Source of the DNA: Cydia pomonella
Taxonomy: Eukaryota; Arthropoda; Insecta; Lepidoptera; Tortricidae
Reading direction: 5' to 3'
Assembly (NCBI RefSeq): GCF_033807575.1
Contig: NC_084710.1
Span: forward strand, 17,526,357-17,590,356
DNA: 64,000 nt
Positions within the stretch are counted from its first letter, which is position 1; each line of letters opens with the position of its first letter. The notes beneath the pieces were generated by a model that ran no database searches, was not told where the DNA came from, and worked only from the letters and a program-made list of their open reading frames with translations. This document shows, piece after piece, positions 63,232 to 64,000 of the stretch. The position numbers were made by a program, and so were the translations under genes.

Positions 63232-64000
63232 TAAGAGCTGTTACTTAAATTTATGTTTTCAGTTTGATATAAAAGTTTATTTATATACCATATCTTAATA
63301 TGTGTTCCTTATAAAAATGATTCTAATAAATAATAAAAGTGATATATATTTAATAAGATCAAAAATATGTTCTTCGATCAATTCCTGCACAATACATAGG
63401 TACTATTCAAATGAAGTTATAATTAACTTCACGTGTATAATGCACGAACAATAAAAGCTTGCAAAGTGATTTTAACCTACTTCTATGAGCTATAATAGCA
63501 TAAAATGAACTATAATAGTAAGTAATAAGAAGTACAAAAGAAGTATATTCAATAAGGTCCCGATCTATGTTCTTCGATCAATTCCTACACAATACATAGG
63601 TCCTGAACAAATGTCCGATGAACAAACTTGGAACAACGAAGTCCACCTTTCCTGTATTTTTGTTCCTTTACAACCCTCATCCAAACTGTCTGAACCAAAG
63701 ATTGAATATAAACAAACTCCGATGTTGAAACCAAGTATGTACTCGTACCGTGCAATGTTACTTACTAGATGGAGCATATAAGAAGACTCGCGGTCACCGC
63801 GCTTATAATTTAATTAAGTACCTATATTATACTCAGCAATCTTGTCGCTCTCAAAAATGATCGAGTCAAGTCAAGGGAAGTAAATTTCATGCTATCAAAA
63901 TTAATACATTATCTTTTTTTTTTCAATTAAAGTAAATTAAATCATTTATTAATAAAATGACTATTTTACACGTACTAACTGACTCTGCGTAACATATTAA
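63232..64000. other. No gene; local direct repeats
   Basis: TGTTCTTCGATCAATTCCTG (63369) recurs as TGTTCTTCGATCAATTCCTA (63569), each followed by CACAATACATAGGT, a 200-bp period. Between them, 63425-63530 matches 59850-59955. The 70-codon minus-strand frame (63565-63777) has no recognisable content. Confidence 0.5.

Overview
This window is AT-rich, gene-poor insect DNA, almost certainly from a moth or butterfly. The placement rests on recognisable lepidopteran repeats: tRNA-derived SINEs with a GGCCTAGTGGG head, the GGGTTCCGTA...CGCACTTGGCCGGTTTTT repeat family, CR1/jockey- and RTE-like LINE fragments, and many TIR-bearing MITEs. No host protein-coding gene, functional tRNA or functional rRNA gene can be supported. 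All open frames above about 60 codons either lie in transposable elements, are shadows of repeats, or have no recognisable content. All family names come from motifs and memory; no database search was possible.

The dominant feature is a pair of 3611-bp non-autonomous elements at 569-4179 and 12118-15728. They keep a constant offset of 11549 bases with no mismatch noticed on reading. Each is bounded by TTAA on both sides but sits in different flanking DNA, which points to two recent TTAA-targeted (piggyBac-like) insertions. Inside each are, in order: a core promoter with correctly spaced TATA, TCAGT initiator and GGACCT downstream element; a fragment of a common lepidopteran repeat; a 120-bp tandem array that reverses orientation to give a foldback of about 1.85 kb; and four tandem hairpin units of about 106 bp. 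A transcript from the promoter could fold into a long hairpin.

Layout. 1-568: tail of a frameshifted retroelement ORF. 569-15728: the twin elements, with MITEs between them (4180-4550, 4907-5035, 7351-8194, 10024-10206), a (TA)n run and a 138-bp tandem duplication. 16-21 kb: an RTE-type LINE tail, then a tandem duplication at 18943-20618 in which one unit is an empty site and the other carries a GGGTTCCGTA element with internal 285-bp repeats. 21-31 kb: old repeats, a nested DNA transposon (26368-28078 inside 26098-28246), and sparse unassigned DNA. 31-42 kb: an antisense CR1-like LINE interrupted by another repeat, SINE copies and MITEs. 42-51 kb: a LINE tail split by a 100-bp insertion with a 12-bp target duplication, a SINE inserted in a SINE, a perfect 34-bp-arm palindrome, and two GGGTTCCGTA elements carrying a 5S rRNA-derived segment. 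52-64 kb: an antisense jockey-type LINE, SINEs, palindromic elements, and a CR1/jockey-like LINE (61715-63231) with one in-frame stop.

The sequence therefore reads as layers of transposition. Nested and empty/filled site pairs give relative ages and exact boundaries for several repeat families. The best candidates for something undescribed are the twin TTAA elements with promoter-plus-hairpin architecture, and the 5S-derived segment in the GGGTTCCGTA family.
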